Notes: generated by a model not told the origin, from the letters alone. Numbered from the stretch's first letter, positions 23,995-36,994 are shown. The stretch is 64,000 nt of DNA from Ciborinia camelliae (GCA_025890175.1 JANPYM010000013.1:728892-792891); one strand, 5' to 3'. Numbers and translations: made by a program.

Positions 23995-25068
23995 CGACAC
24001 TTTACTAATTGATGGTTAAAGAGCTGGAGCTGGAACTGGAACTGTGACTCTGCAATTTTCGCCCCCCCCCCCCCCCAAAAAAAACACAAACAAACCAAAA
24101 AACAAGCCAGCAACCGAGTTCCTTCAGATCCTAGATGCGCTCACAGAACCGTTCCGTTCGGCAGAAACCGAACTGCGACTGGGACGAGGATCTATTGATG
24201 CTTTCGTATGAATGAGAGATGGAATCGTGGACTTCGCATATGGCGAGGAGAGCATGGGAGCGGAGAGAATGGTATATACTCAGTCATCATCCAATATCGT
24301 ACTTCGTGTATCCATTCGTATAATAGTATTCCATCTATCCCATCCGTTGTCATCCATACATCCATCCATTCATCCATTCGTACATATATATATATATATA
24401 TATTTGTTGTAAGAACACTGTTACTGTACATAGTATGCATAATAATACAACAATATTAAATAAAAGATGTCCCACTCGAAGTAATAATTTTTGACGTATT
24501 TTATTTGGCATTACCATACTTGGAAGACACAGCAAGCCATGCAACCATGCAAGCCATCGCAGCCTCTTCAGAGTATGCCCAAAAATGAGGGTCCAAACAT
24601 CAACCCGGCTCATGTTCTCCGGACCATACCTAGATGGGCATGTACGTTCCCGATGAAGAAAAAGCGCGTGACCAGAAATATATATATATATATATGCATT
24701 CGTATACTTGAATTATAGAAACCGACTCGGATAACGAAAAGCCCAAAAGGGGGCCTGGAAGAAGCGCCATTCCTTCCCTGATGGGAAAATTTTACCAAGA
24801 TGATTTATTTATGGGATTTGGATCGATCGATCGACTTTTCGTGATAGAGAGTAGAGATAAGAGGCTCACTTATTGTTGGGATCAACCTGGTCATGGGTCA
24901 AAGTGTCACGTACTTTATGCTACGTATGTATAAGATTGTTCTTAATTCCTATGATGCTAGGTATGCTAGGGTAGATCTCTTAGATAGGGGATGTTGAAGA
25001 GCTAGTTCGGACGCTGGTCAGTTCATATGTACGGTCCTTTATGTACCATCACATGATTGTAGCGTCAC
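21859..25068. other. Gene-poor intergenic interval
   Basis: It contains only simple repeats: (TGATGA)n near 22118, (GATGAA)n near 22574, (AT)n at 22765-22792, (AT)n near 23513, (GACA)n near 23963, a C-run at 24062, and a 48-bp LTR remnant at 24405-24452. No coding region is supported. Confidence 0.5.
24400..24457 (+). mobile_element. 48-bp deletion derivative of the TGTTGTAAGAACA LTR, with target duplication
   Basis: Element 24405-24452 runs TGTTGTAAGAACAC...AATAATACAACA and is flanked by atatt (24400-24404 and 24453-24457). Both ends match the 105-bp element at 47044-47148 (opposite strand) with about 57 internal bases missing. Confidence 0.8.
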
Positions 25069-26399
25069 TTATAATATCGAGACTCTCGAGCGACGCTTGA
25101 CATCAATATCCAAGTCATCATCTGAGTCCGATGGGGTCGAGGGCGAAGCCTCCGATGTGTAGAGGAGACGCGGGACTCCCGTGCTCTTGCAGTTCTTCTA
25201 TGATACATGAGTCGAATCAGTTAAGTTCCAAGCTCGGTGAATATCGACCACACGATTGAAGCTCTCCAGAACAAGAAAAGCACGCGGTGGAAAATCGAAT
25301 GCTCGTCACGTGATATATCGTATTATATCGCATGAGGCTGGTGCTGTACTCACAGAGCCTGAAACGTATAGCACTCTAGCCTGGATACCCTCTTCCCTTC
25401 CACCCCATCGGAGGCAAGATTCGTCTTAGTCTGGTGATTAGCTTCGGTATATATTGTAAATTAATCAATTAATCTAATCAACACAAATCAATACAAAACA
25501 AAATGATCTAAAATCAAATAAATCAACATAAATGATCGGGAAGACAAGTCTTAAGTAAAAGCTACAAACCCAAATAAATCGCTTGATTTGGAACCTTGAA
25601 GCCAGAAGAAAACGGGCACAATACAGTAGATAGATAGATAGATAGATGATCGCATAACCATCAAGAGATACTGATTAGACTGAGTGAATGCCAAGGGGGA
25701 ATGAATCATAGTCGCCAGTCGACAAAGAAATATCTACCTACAGACATAGCAATCGGCACTCCAGAATGCGACTTGGAAAACATGTCTGACGTGCATGCAC
25801 TCACTTACAGGATCCCACGGCCAAATGATCGAGATTCCACATCGGAGACCTGAAAGACAGGCTATTGGCGAGATCTCAACCAACGTAAGAAGAGCCGAGA
25901 CCCGAAATTTGCAACAGCTTTACTAACCCAAACTCTCCCATGCAGCCAGCAACTGTAAGGTGCGAGAAAGAATAATCTTTCGACTGATGGACATTTGAAC
26001 TGAACGTCTCGATGCAGACAGGTAGACAGACAGGTAGACAGACAGGTTGCAGAACCTTTGAAATGCATTGGAACCCAAGAAAGACTCACGAGTTTTGTTG
26101 TTTACGGTTGGAGGGAGGGAATGGTCATGTATTTAGACACGTTTCCTCGCGTCCTCTCATACCTTGCTCTTGCCGGCTGCAATGATACATAGCTGGCACA
26201 TTACGGGAGGCAAAGAGAGACACGTTGAGGAAGTTGTCGGGGAAAGTTGGCATGATGAGACTGTAGAAAAGGAAACATCAGACCATCGGATGCGGCGGTC
26301 TCAAAATACCTCGGCGGAAGTCTCATGATAAAGCACTCACTGTCTCTGAGTTGTTTTCGCAGCAAGAGTAGGGTAATCTGGAGTCTGTCTGTAATGCAT
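25069..26399 (-). CDS. Tentative six-exon small gene, unknown function
   Basis: Minus-strand pieces with strong splice signals join in phase: 26399-26341 (starts MHYRQTPDYPTLAAKTTQR), 26260-26163 (MPTFPDNFLNVSLFASRN...), 25952-25928, 25849-25809, 25424-25354, and 25197-25069, ending in an acidic Ser-Asp tail (PSTPSDSDDDLDIDVKRR) and TAA. Donors are GTGAGT, GTATGA, GTTAGT, GTAAGT and GTGAGT. The result is about 140 residues and resembles no family I know. I chose the splice sites by eye, one intron is 384 bp and two exons are under 45 bp, so the model may be wrong or the transcript non-coding. Confidence 0.28.
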
Positions 26400-29300
26400 C
26401 TCTGAGACTCCGAGACTTTAAGAAAGTCAATCCAAGAACGGGTCCACTCCGCCACGCCGAGCAAGGTACGACGACGTGTTTTTTATGGACCCTCGGGTAT
26501 CGCTCCGACATCCGTGGGCCTGAGGCTCAATTCGTAATCCCATTCTCATTCTCGAGCTGGCAACTTGCAAGCTGGCGTGTTGACAAATGGTGATACCGAA
26601 CACAAGCAGTGGCAGTGACACAAGGTAAGGTACCGTACGTTTTGTGTTAGGACTTAGAGCGAAGCGAAAAAGCCTCCACGGCAGTGGCCTAGCGGAGCGT
26701 CACTCATTAAAATTTAAACCTCATTTCTAGGGAAACGGGATTATCTTATTTATGGGGAGCGAGCCAAGCCACCTTCCTCGCAGCGCTCGATCCAAATTCC
26801 ATATTATTTCAAACTTCCAACTTGCCACGAAGAAGAAGATGGATCACGGATCTTCAACACGGTGATCAAGAATCAACACGGTGAGATAAAAAGTCACCAT
26901 AATAGTGGAGTACCAAACAAATACGTGCAGATGAAGCTATGGTATGAGGATAGCCCCAGCTTTGAATTGCATACATGGGACGTAGAAGTTGGTAGGTAGC
27001 ATGGGAGAAAATAAGAAATTCCGGACCACTCTTTGAAAAGGGCGGGGTTGGGAAAAAGACTCAAGTGAGGAGGTTCCAAGGTTACGATTGATAATTGATG
27101 GCTAATAATGCAGACTTTGCACTGCTACCACCCACCCACTTGAATTGCATTTACCGGGAAAAAGAAGGAAGTTATGGAGACTTTTCCTGCCACCTTTTGA
27201 GTACAGTAGTCTTGAAGAAGTTTTTGTACGGAGGTGGTGTTGATTAATTGATAGACCTAGGTACAAATACCTACAGTAGTAGTAAGTAGTAGATAGCTGA
27301 GTGAAGAAAAGATGGCTGGAGATATTGTACGCTCACTCGGTCCAGTCTACCAAGGGAATAAATAAGTCATCAAAATACCTACCTATCCTCCTGTGGGGAT
27401 CATCATTATTCCAAAAAGCAAAAGCTTCGAAAGATTCCATTTGCCAAGACTTTGCGGAGTAATAAAGCTTCCGTCCTAATGAAAGAAACTACTAGTCTCG
27501 GACGGGAGAGTCGGAAGCGGTGTTGGATCGGAAAAAGTTAGAAAGTTCATATGAAATCAATTGAGTTCGGATATCCATTCCATGGATCATGATGGGATGG
27601 TGGACCATGGTACCTGAGCTGAGCCAGGGTCTGTTATCCATAGCAACCAGAGACTACCTAGTCTCTGATTAGGTAGAGACTAGAGTCGAATCTGAGATAG
27701 CGTGGGTATTAGCGTGAGACTAACTTTGATAGGAACGGAAAGATCCCTTGATCCCTTCAGGGGTCTCCACTCCACTTTAATTTGAAGCTTGGACTGAGTG
27801 AAATAATGTGAAAGGTGGAAATGTGAAGGAAAAGAGGAGAACCGAGGTGTAAGAAGGTAAGAAGGTAAGAAAGAGCTCGCTTCCAAATTATGTATGTATC
27901 CATGGATCGTACCAAATCGCGTAAAGACTTTCCCTTATCAATTCATATCAATTCAATTCTTTTGATACGAAATGTTTATCTAATGAATCTGACAAGTGTG
28001 GCAAGCTGGCAGCTTCATATAAAGAATTGAACCTATCATGAATCAATTGAATGATTCAAGAAGTGTGAGATTCCTTCTGCAGAGGACTGAAATCTGATTC
28101 GAGTTTTGGTTCTTTTTACATGTGAGTGAGAGGCTTGTAACTTACTCACTCCATGTTTATCCTATCATCCAATGAATTCCGTCCACGATACGAGTCCAAG
28201 TCAAGGATCTTTCATTTTATGAGGAGCTGAAGTTCAGGAAATTGAATTGAATTTATTTCTTCTTATTGAGCTACCTAGATCCTGTTGAAACTTCACACTT
28301 ATCCACATCAGACATGGTCCAAGGAACACGGCCAATTGTGAGACTACCTAGGTTCCTGTTTTGGGTATTATGTTGCTGTTGTTATTGATCCTGTTGTTGT
28401 TGTTGTTGTTTTCATTATTCTACAGAAAGATATCCAACCGGAGGATTCCTTATATCGGAAACTTTATACTGATGGTAAGAAAGCTGAGAATCTGAGATGG
28501 CTGGGGGCCGGGGCGAGAACATGTTACATATGAACACGAAGATCCACTCCTCGTTCACCCCACTTCGATTTCTCAATTGGGTATAGAGGATCGGTGGGGA
28601 GTTGTTGATATGGAAGGACAAGAAAACTTAAGACGTGACCGATTACCGCAGAACCAAACAAATGGAATCTCGTGAAACTTAAAGGATTAGCTCAATTTAG
28701 CTGACGCCACAAACATACATGCTGTTTGAACACGATGAACCTACCTAGTATCTACCTCCCTACCTCCCTACCGTATTTGTGAGGTTCTACCTAGGTACTC
28801 TATTCCTGGTCTGAATACCTCCCTAGCTGTCCAAAGAGGACTCCCTCCGTACCTAGGTCCAGTCCAATCCAACCCAGCGTTTGGTTGATATTGATTGATA
28901 TTGTGATTGATTCTCCTCTCCGGGGTAAGCTACTACCATTAAAGAAGAAGGTAGGAGAAGGGAAAATAAAAATATATTGGGGCTACCAAACTTCACTCAG
29001 TTTCACCATTCAATCATAAGGATGGAATGGAACGGTTATGAAATTACTGTACCTCGAGAGACAAAACTGGTGTGACAAATATCATTTGCTTATTTCCTGT
29101 TTCATCACTCACTCATCACTCACATTTACTTCACGTTACTTTACTTCACTTCACTTCGCTTCACTTCCCTCCTCCAACCATCAATCATAAAAAACGACAT
29201 CTCTCTTCCCTACCCGACACTTTCGATTTCTGCATTGTAACTCGACTCGGAGGTCTTCCCTCAATGCAACGGTAACCATCCCAGAGAGTTAAGATAATTA

Positions 29301-29899
29301 CTCGATATAGTTAGTAAAGAAATAATATCAACCCAAATTGAATGTAAACAAAAACAAACCGCCAAACAAACAAACAAATCAAAAAAGAGGATGGCGGTTA
29401 TAATTTAAAATTGAATGACCCTGCTGCCCGGCTGGCTTGATACAGATTGAGATTATTTCACACACAACACAAACTTTGCCCACCCTTCCCTTCGATCTCA
29501 AAAATCGAAAAATCTTCTTCCCATTTTCAACCCTCCTCTTCTCCCTCCACCCCACATCTACACAAATACAACCTCAGAATCGCAAACCCCAATCACCTTT
29601 GTACACACACCACACCACACACTCTTCAAACCACCTCACTACTTTTTTGTTTTGCATATCCCCTATCCCCATCACCAACGACTCCATTTCTCCATTACTC
29701 CATTACATACCACATACCTACTACTCTTTTATTCCATCTTGAAAAAGGCCTCGAAATATTTTTGAAAATTGAAAGTCGAGTCAAGAAACGTAAAAATAAA
29801 CGTTTTCTTCCCTCTTCCTTCTACCTCAAGAAGTAGAGATCCTTCTTGTGATATCCTTTCGGCACGCTGAAAGGTATTCGAGAAGTGTTCTCGCATTGA
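26400..29899. other. Gene-poor intergenic interval upstream of hex1
   Basis: No gene is recognised. TACCTAGGTA-type palindromes occur near 27258, 28271, 28348, 28741, 28790 and 28851. CT- and CA-rich stretches at 29060-29740 look like promoter or 5' UTR of hex1. A possible first coding exon for the long HEX1 form (ATG at 29263 before GTAACC) cannot be confirmed. Confidence 0.4.
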
Positions 29900-32158
29900 A
29901 AGGTCGTCAACCTGGACTTTGACGCACGAGTACCGATCCCCTTCAGCATCTTCCCGTCGTCGTATAGAAGCGACGTCGCTGCCCAACCCATTCATACCAC
30001 CGAGACTCACGTCGAAGGTGAAATCACTTTACAACATCATCACGAGCGCGTCGGACGGGAAGGTCAAGAAGAGGACGCTCAACCTTCTTACCCTCCACAG
30101 CACAACCTTCCTCCCCCTCCTCAACGACAGGAGTATTTAGAAGAAGAGGTTCGTATCACCCGTGAAGAAGACCGACGTTCTGAATTCCGTCCGAGCCGAA
30201 AGGTAGTTGAAGAAGAAGAAGAAGAAGTTTATATTCGTGAAGAGAGAAGGTCAGTAAAAATACATTTAATCTTTTTTCGTCCCTTTCCCCTCAATATTTC
30301 TCCTCCATCTCCATTTCTTTTCTCACACTACAAAAATCGAAAAAATCCACTACTGTACTGTATCAAATAAATATCGCAAAATCAACAACACATACAAGTT
30401 CAATTTCTACACCTCCATTTTCTCACCTCTCTTTTCTGCTCTCTCGACACCCATTTTCCATTTCCCATATTTATTTTCTGTCCCTTTTCCCTTTCTATTT
30501 TTTGATCGTTATACAACATATCAAAAAAAAGATCTGGCCATATCGGAAGCTCCAGTACCCAATTAACAATTAATTGGGTCCTTCTGAGACACATTTGCCA
30601 GCTTTCTTCCCTTTTTTTTTATTACCGACGCACAGTCCAACACAACGATCTTCGGTTTAGTGGTTCGCTGGTTTAGTCCCAGCCCCCCTCCTTACCCTTC
30701 CCAGTTCCCTCTGACCCTTACCCCGATATACATGGGAGTCCTCTTTTTTCCTTTTAGTGTTGACACAGTAACGCTCACCGTTTAATTTTCTTCATTAACT
30801 GACTCTTTTTGTTTTCTTACCCTCTTAGACCCGAACACAAACACAAACACCACTCTGCTTCCTTCGACCTTAACACCCCACATCATCATCGACACTTCGA
30901 AGCTTCTTTCGAAAGGGACAGTGATCGACACCACAAACACACCGAACTTAATATCGAACTTCCACATCGTGAACATAAACATCATCACCATCATCACCGT
31001 CGTCCATCTTCTGAAGTAGACTTCGAACTTGAACGTGAACATCAACCTCGTCGTTACGAACGTACAGAAGTTGATACTCAATTCTCCGTTCCTCCCAAGA
31101 GCCCTGCCGAAACTCAAATTGATTTCGTCGAACGTCAATACCGTTCCCGAACTCAACCAAGTTACAAGGAAGAGACTATAATCGTCGACCCACCTCACAC
31201 TCGTATCTCCGAACCTAAATACATCGAAGAGTCCCGCGTAACCGAGACAACCATCGTCCCACCACCTCGATCTACTTACTCAAGCAAACCCAAGTCAACC
31301 TTCTACGAAGAAAAATTCGAGGAAGAAGTTCGCGTCAAGCAACCTCGCACACCAGCCCGATCTACTTTCACCGAAGAAGTACGTGACAGAGAACTTGTCA
31401 AGTACACTCCCCCAGCACCTAAATCAACCACTTCAACTTTCAAACCAGTCAAGCTCGATATGGGTTACTACGATGATGAAGGTAAGCTTCTTTGTTTGTT
31501 TTTTCTAACCCCCCATCATGTACCCTAAGCATCATCAGGGAACTACCACTCCTTGCGGGGAGGTTTTTACCAAGGAAGCTGGAAAGGAATTGACCAGGAC
31601 CCAATTGACTCTCTCGATTTAGCCGGCGCCCCAGCCGTTGCTGCTCCAAAGCAACCCCCCAACACTGTTACCATCCCATGCCACCACATCCGTATGGGTG
31701 ACCTCTTGATGCTCCAAGGACGTCCTTGCCAGGTTATCCGTATCACCACCTCCGCTGCCACTGGCCAACACCGTTACTTGGGTGTCGATCTCTTCACCAG
31801 ACAATTGAATGAAGAGTCATCTTTCATCGCCAACCCAAGCCCAAGTGTCGTCGTTCAAACCATGTTGGGACCAGTCTTCAAGCAATACCGTGTTCTTGAT
31901 CTCCAGGACCACACCGGTAAGTTTTGATCCATCCCCCACTTTCATCAATCACCTTTAACTAACATTCAAATAGTTGTTGCCATGACCGAGACCGGAGATG
32001 TCAAGCAAGCCGTTCCCGTTTTGGACCAATCCAACCTCTGGACCCGTCTCAAGGAGGCCTTTGAAGGTGGCCGTGGTAGCATCCGCATCATGGTCGTTGC
32101 CGATGCCGGTCGTGAGATCGCCGTCGACATGAAGATCGTCCACGGATCCCGTTTGTAG
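29900..32158 (+). CDS. hex1: Woronin body major protein HEX1, with long N-terminal extension
   Basis: HEX1 self-assembles into the crystalline core of Woronin bodies, peroxisome-derived plugs that seal septal pores after injury. Exons are about 29900-30249, 30829-31481, 31539-31916 and 31974-32158. The introns are 30250-30828, 31482-31538 and 31917-31973. The conserved part has VTIPCHHIRMGDLLMLQGRP, TSAATGQHRYLGVDLFT, MLGPVFKQYRVLD and VAMTETGDVKQ, and ends in the peroxisomal signal SRL. The fold is eIF5A-like, but the hypusine loop is absent. A short form would begin at ATG 31460 (MGYYDDEGNYHSLRGG), 194 residues, like Neurospora HEX1. The upstream 330 codons stay open and are rich in His, Glu and Arg. 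No ATG lies between 29900 and 31460 in frame, so the long form needs a still earlier exon. The family call is firm; the 5' end is open. Confidence 0.9.
31460..31481 (+). other. hex1: Likely start of the short HEX1 isoform
   Basis: ATG 31460 begins MGYYDDEG, the amino end of canonical HEX1, inside the exon that also encodes the extension. Use of this start gives a protein of normal family length. Aspergillus hexA is known to produce long and short forms. Confidence 0.7.
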
Positions 32159-33647
32159 AAACTTTCCCTGTACCGGTTCCAACCATGGCGTCCTTACTGG
32201 CAACCTTTCTTCCCAGGCGGAGTGGAGTCTCTTTTTTTCTTTTTTCTCGCGTGTCATCTCATGATTTCTTTGTGCATCTTCGGAGGGAAAATTTGAAACG
32301 TATGATGGGGGTAGATATGGATTCAGATTGATTAATGAGGGATGAATTTGGACGATCGGGTTTTTATCTGGTCTTTCGGATTTTTTTATTTAGTTTAACG
32401 AAGGAAAGAAAGTCTTCAAGTGGTTTTGTCCATGGCATCTCATGATGATATACTACCCACTTTCGTGGTATTCTCGTGATGACATCGAAGGTTCTTGATG
32501 CTGAGGTCTTTTTCTTTTTGTAATTGTGTAAATAGGATCAGACCCAGAATGAAAAAAACACCCTGCTTGTCTTTTTTATTTATACTTTTTGCTGGTGCCG
32601 CATCTTATCTTGAAGAAATTCCAACGTGAGTGAGACGGGTGAAATTTAGGAAGGTATAATTACCTAGGTACCTATATATATATGTTACTTTTGGAAGGTA
32701 GTAGGTAGGTAGTAGGTATATCACAATCCTCAAGAATGTAATGTAAATCTTAGCTTCAGCCTTCCCCAGGTCTTGCTTTATGGAATGTCCAGTCCTGTCA
32801 GGTAATGAATGGAATGGAATGTCAGCCAGTCAGCCACTATACAATATAATACAATACCTACCTACCTACAATCACATGTGGACATTTTCATTTCCATTTC
32901 TATTTCTACTGTTGATTTAATTGGTAAGATGACTCGACTCGACTCGACTCACGAGGCATCCATTAATCCGGGGTGGGGGTTGGGGGTTGAAGATCTCCAC
33001 GTTGGGTCGGTTAAGTAACCCAAGTAATAACCTTGGAAGTACCTTGATGGCCACTGACTGGTCAGGCACCTACCTACCTTCGTTATCTGATCGGATGGAT
33101 TGTTTTTAGGTAGGTAGGTAGGGTAAAATCACGCGCCCTTGATATGATATGATATGATTTGTACCTAGGTATGATATAGGATATGATAGGATATGATACC
33201 TTTCATTCACAAGTTTCCCCGGATAAGATTCATTGATTGATTTATTGATTGATTGATGGGTAGAGCAGGGTAGATGATTTATCGAGGTGAGGTTGTATTA
33301 TTTTTTTATATATTTATATCATCTGATTCATCTGATTAATCCTTCGTTCTTGCGCTTTCTTCCTGCGCTTTCTTTCTTTCTTTCTTCTGTTTCTGCTTCT
33401 GTTTCGGTTTCTGTTTCTGCTCTTTCAAAGGTACCTTCCTCTTGTCTTGTTTTTACTTTCCTCGATCGACCTTTACTCGAAATCCCCCCCCCCCCCCCCA
33501 AAAAACTTCCTTCTAATTAATAAATAAATAGATAGTAGATAGATAGGTCCTGTACCTAGGTGATTTTCTATTCACATTCCACCCCTCAACCCCGAATCAA
33601 AATCAACCCAACCCAACCCCTCTCGAACCAAAACCAACCCAAAAACC
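32159..33647. other. Intergenic: hex1 3' UTR and peptidase promoter
   Basis: No gene. It holds the hex1 3' region, TACCTAGGTA palindromes near 32663, 33162 and 33553, a (GACTC)n stretch at 32936 and a C-run at 33486. Confidence 0.5.
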
Positions 33648-35418
33648 ATGGGTTCAACACAATCCACCCCAACCCCACACTCCTCCTCCTCCCAACGCAT
33701 CATGTACGAGAAGATGCAGAATTTGAAGTTGGAGGAGTCGGTGGAGGAGGGAGATGGAGATGATTATATTCATGTAGATGAGAAAGATGGGAAAGGTACG
33801 GGCGGTGCGGATGAGAAAGGTAGAGCTATATCGAGAGCTCAGTGGACTCCGTTGAGTGCAGCGAGGGTGGAGATCTGGGAGCAGGAACTTTTGAGTGATG
33901 CTAAGAATCGGTATGTGTTTTTTGGGGGGTTTTGGGGGGGTTTTGTGGTGGAGGGATGGAAAGAAGGTGGGAGGGGGTTGGTGGGGAGGAGATGAAACTT
34001 TTTGGAACTGGCTGCAGACTTTGATTTCATGAAACTGATATAAAATGATTCCCCAGACTTGCACTCAGTGCCCTAAGTTCCGCCGATCCTCGAACCGTCT
34101 TAACATCTCGATCTACCCTCAACCAAGATCAACAGATATTTTCCGTCAAGATTCCATTTGAAGGAGCACCAATCACAAATCAAAGACAATCAGGACGATG
34201 TTGGTTATTCGCCTCCACGAATGTCTTTCGAGTAGCCTTGATGAAGAGACATAATCTCAAGGAATTTGAGTTATCGCAGGCATATTTATTCTTTTGGGAT
34301 AAATTGGAAAAATCCAATTATTTCTTGGAGCAAATTCTTGATACGGCAGGTGAGGATTTGGATGGAAGATTGGTTCAAACTTTGCTTGATACTCCGGTTA
34401 GTGATGGTGGGCAATGGGATATGTATGTTCCCCCTTTAGATGATATCATCCTTTTGACACTAAATTAAGATTCTAACCAACTATTACCAACAGGGTTTAC
34501 AACCTCGTCCATAAATATGGACTCGTACCCCAAGTACTCTACCCAGATAGTTTCAACGCTCAATCATCTTCCGTAATCAACAATATCATCACGACCAAAC
34601 TCCGGGAAGATGCTCTCAAATTACGCGCTGCAGCCGCTACGAAATCCTCATCCACCTTGAACAAACTAAAAGAGCAAATGGTTCGTGAAATCCATGGCAT
34701 CCTAACTCTAGCTCTCGGTCCACCACCTGCCTCGGATACACCCTTTACATGGCAATATCTAGACCAGGAAGGAAAAGCCCAAGAATTAAAGGCAACGCCC
34801 ATTGAATTCGCCCAGGAATTGAATTCATCCAAATCCATCAAAATCACCAATTCAACCGTTCATGATATGTTCTCTCTAGTCAACGATCCCAGAAATGAAT
34901 ATCATACGCTCCTCACCGTATCTCGATTGGGAAACATCGTTGGCGGTCGTCCTATCACCTATGTCAACGTGCCGATGACCACGATGAAAAACGCCTGCAT
35001 CAGCATGTTGAAAGCCGGACTCCCGATCTTCTTCGGCTCCGACGTGGGGAAATACAGCAATAGTCAGACGGGCATCATGGATACCAAACTGATTGATTAC
35101 GAGCTGGGTTTTAATGTCCAGTTGGGCATGACGAAAGCGCAACGGTTGATGACGGGCGAGAGCGCCATGACTCACGCGATGGTTCTCACGGCCGTGCATC
35201 TCGATGAGCAGGGCAAGAGCGTCCGGTGGAGAGTGCAGAATAGCTGGGGAGAGGGCGCCGGAACCCATGGTTGGTTTGTCATGAGCGATGCGTGGATGGA
35301 TCAGTTTGTTTATCAGGCGGTGGTGGAACCTCGGTTTGTGGCGCGAGAGATTCGAGATATCTTGGAGACGGACCCGAAGGTTTTGAATCTTTGGGATCCG
35401 ATGGGTGCTTTGGCTTAA
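33648..35418 (+). CDS. Bleomycin hydrolase / Lap3-type cysteine peptidase (C1B)
   Basis: Exons 33648-33910, 34057-34422 and 34494-35418 encode about 517 residues. Introns have GTATGT..CCCCAG and GTATGT..CAACAG ends. The catalytic Cys lies in RQSGRCWLFAS (C136), the His in AMTHAMVLTAV (H437) and the Asn in VQNSWGEG (N459), the complete papain-type set. The C-terminus ends DPMGALA, matching the self-inserted C-terminal arm of the hexameric Lap3/Gal6 barrel that trims peptides. Before the catalytic domain (about residue 95) is an acidic, Ser/Thr-rich leader not found in the smallest members. It starts MGSTQSTP, a fit to the N-myristoylation pattern (Gly2, Ser6). Cytosolic peptidase activity is the family role. 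Membrane attachment is only an inference from that motif. Confidence 0.93.
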
Positions 35419-36827
35419 GCATAAGCTTGGCTTGGTTTGGTTTGGTTTGGCTTGGCTTGGCTTAGATATCTAGATTGCGAGTGGGAGTGGGAATGGGTGG
35501 AGGTGGAGATGGATGGATGGATGGATGGATGGCTTTAAGTAGGTAGGTCTCTTATGGTTATGAGATGCGATATCATTCGTGGTTTCGAAACTGGGTATGA
35601 TGTATGTAGTTTTAGACATTTATATGGATGGGAGAAAGGAAGAAAGGATGGAAGAAAGAATGGATGGATGGAAGGATGGATGGAATTCTTTTATGATAGA
35701 TATCAATGGTTCGATTCTTTGCATGTTTTTGCTTTTGTTTTTGTGCTTTTTGTATTTTTCTTTTTATACTTTTTTTTTATATACTTACATACATACCGTA
35801 GTTCTGTTTGTTTGTTTATTTGTTTATTCATTTCTTCTCTTCTTTCCTCTCCTTTTCGTTTTCTTCTTAGATTTAATAGAAATCGGTATTTTTATTCGCT
35901 TCAAGTTGCTTGTTTGCTTGTTTGCTTGCTTGCTTGCTTGCTTGCTTGCTTCAGTAATAAATCTTTAAACCCCCCGCTGGTGAATTTCGATCATTTGGTG
36001 GCATAGCATAACAGTATGCCAGCCATATTCTCAAATACCATGAGGGAAAGCGAGAAGAAAAATACTAAGTAGCAAATGGGATTTTGATCTTGCTGGCGAT
36101 GATCTTCCTTGCTTGTACCAGCCGTCTTCCGAGTCATTGATACTTGGCTCATACGCATCGGGTCTTCTTCATCGGTCGTTTCTTTCCCCTTCGGCTGGCT
36201 ACATTGACTGGTTGGTCGAGTTGAAATGAGGCTTAGGTACCTACCTAGTAGGTAATGAATGCCGGCGGCGCACTCGGTCACTTGTTTATGTATGTATGAT
36301 TGGCTCGTTTGGATCGGAAGATCCTTCCTTCCCTTCATACTTCGCTGATGCTGGGATGCATAGTAGGTACTTTCTGTGCATGATACGAAATTGATTTCTT
36401 CTTGGTTGCATACCCGATTCATTGATTTCTTCCTATAGTTAGGTGTGAAGATCCCTGAGTCTTTTTTCCTTGAGAATGAAATTTCATTGAAGAAGAGAAG
36501 AGAGAGGCGTATGATTGTAACATGTTGGTGATTTATCAATGGATATAGGTAATTCTAGATACGTAGCATCTTCATCTAATCTACTTCTGAAGAGCTAGCT
36601 CAATTCGGGTTGGAAATTTGGATATCCACGGGTCCCACAACCAGAATCGGTTGCGGTAGTGTTACGTGTGATTGCGCAAAACGGATATTCTTTTTTGTTT
36701 GTCCGCAAATTCTAATTATATATCCTATCGCAACTTATTTGTCGGTTCATCTCAGGGTGATGAACACACATATGTGGTAGTAGGGTGACCAGCAACAGTA
36801 GGTATAAAACTCGTTGTAGTATTGTTC

Positions 36828-36994
36828 AACATCTAAATTACGCTCTCTATTGATGGTGTTCTAGCTAAGAGGGTGCGGGTGGAAGCATCCTAATATAGAC
36901 GCATGCCGTGCCTAGCCCGCGCTAGCGCGCGCGCAGGCGAAAGCACGTGACAGGGTCACGTGACTGACAGGGGTGACCCATGTCACAACATATT
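36828..36994 (-). mobile_element. LTR-like GC island at the edge of the AT-rich block
   Basis: The minus strand starts TGTTGTGACATGGGTCACC and contains a TATA-like TCTATATTAGG, then CACCCTCTTAGCTAGAACA. That last part resembles the 57.7-kb island (TACCCTCTTAACTAAAACA). Ends are TG..CA, but I found no matching target duplication. It could be one LTR of the neighbouring AT-rich element. Confidence 0.45.

Noticed and set aside
29437..29836. Two overlapping plus frames of 101 and 129 codons
   Set aside because: Pro/Ser/Thr/His-rich translations of the CA/CT-rich region upstream of hex1. Two frames are open at once, which points to composition and not coding.
30782..31198. 138-codon minus frame
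   Set aside because: Antisense of the His-rich HEX1 extension exon.
31539..32158. eIF5A identity for the basic beta-rich protein
   Set aside because: The fold is related, but the hypusine-loop motif is absent, the HEX1-specific motifs match throughout, and the protein ends in SRL.
35991..36539. 182-codon minus frame
   Set aside because: It starts at TTG and has no domain, splice signal or coding-like periodicity I could see. A hydrophobic tail alone is not enough.
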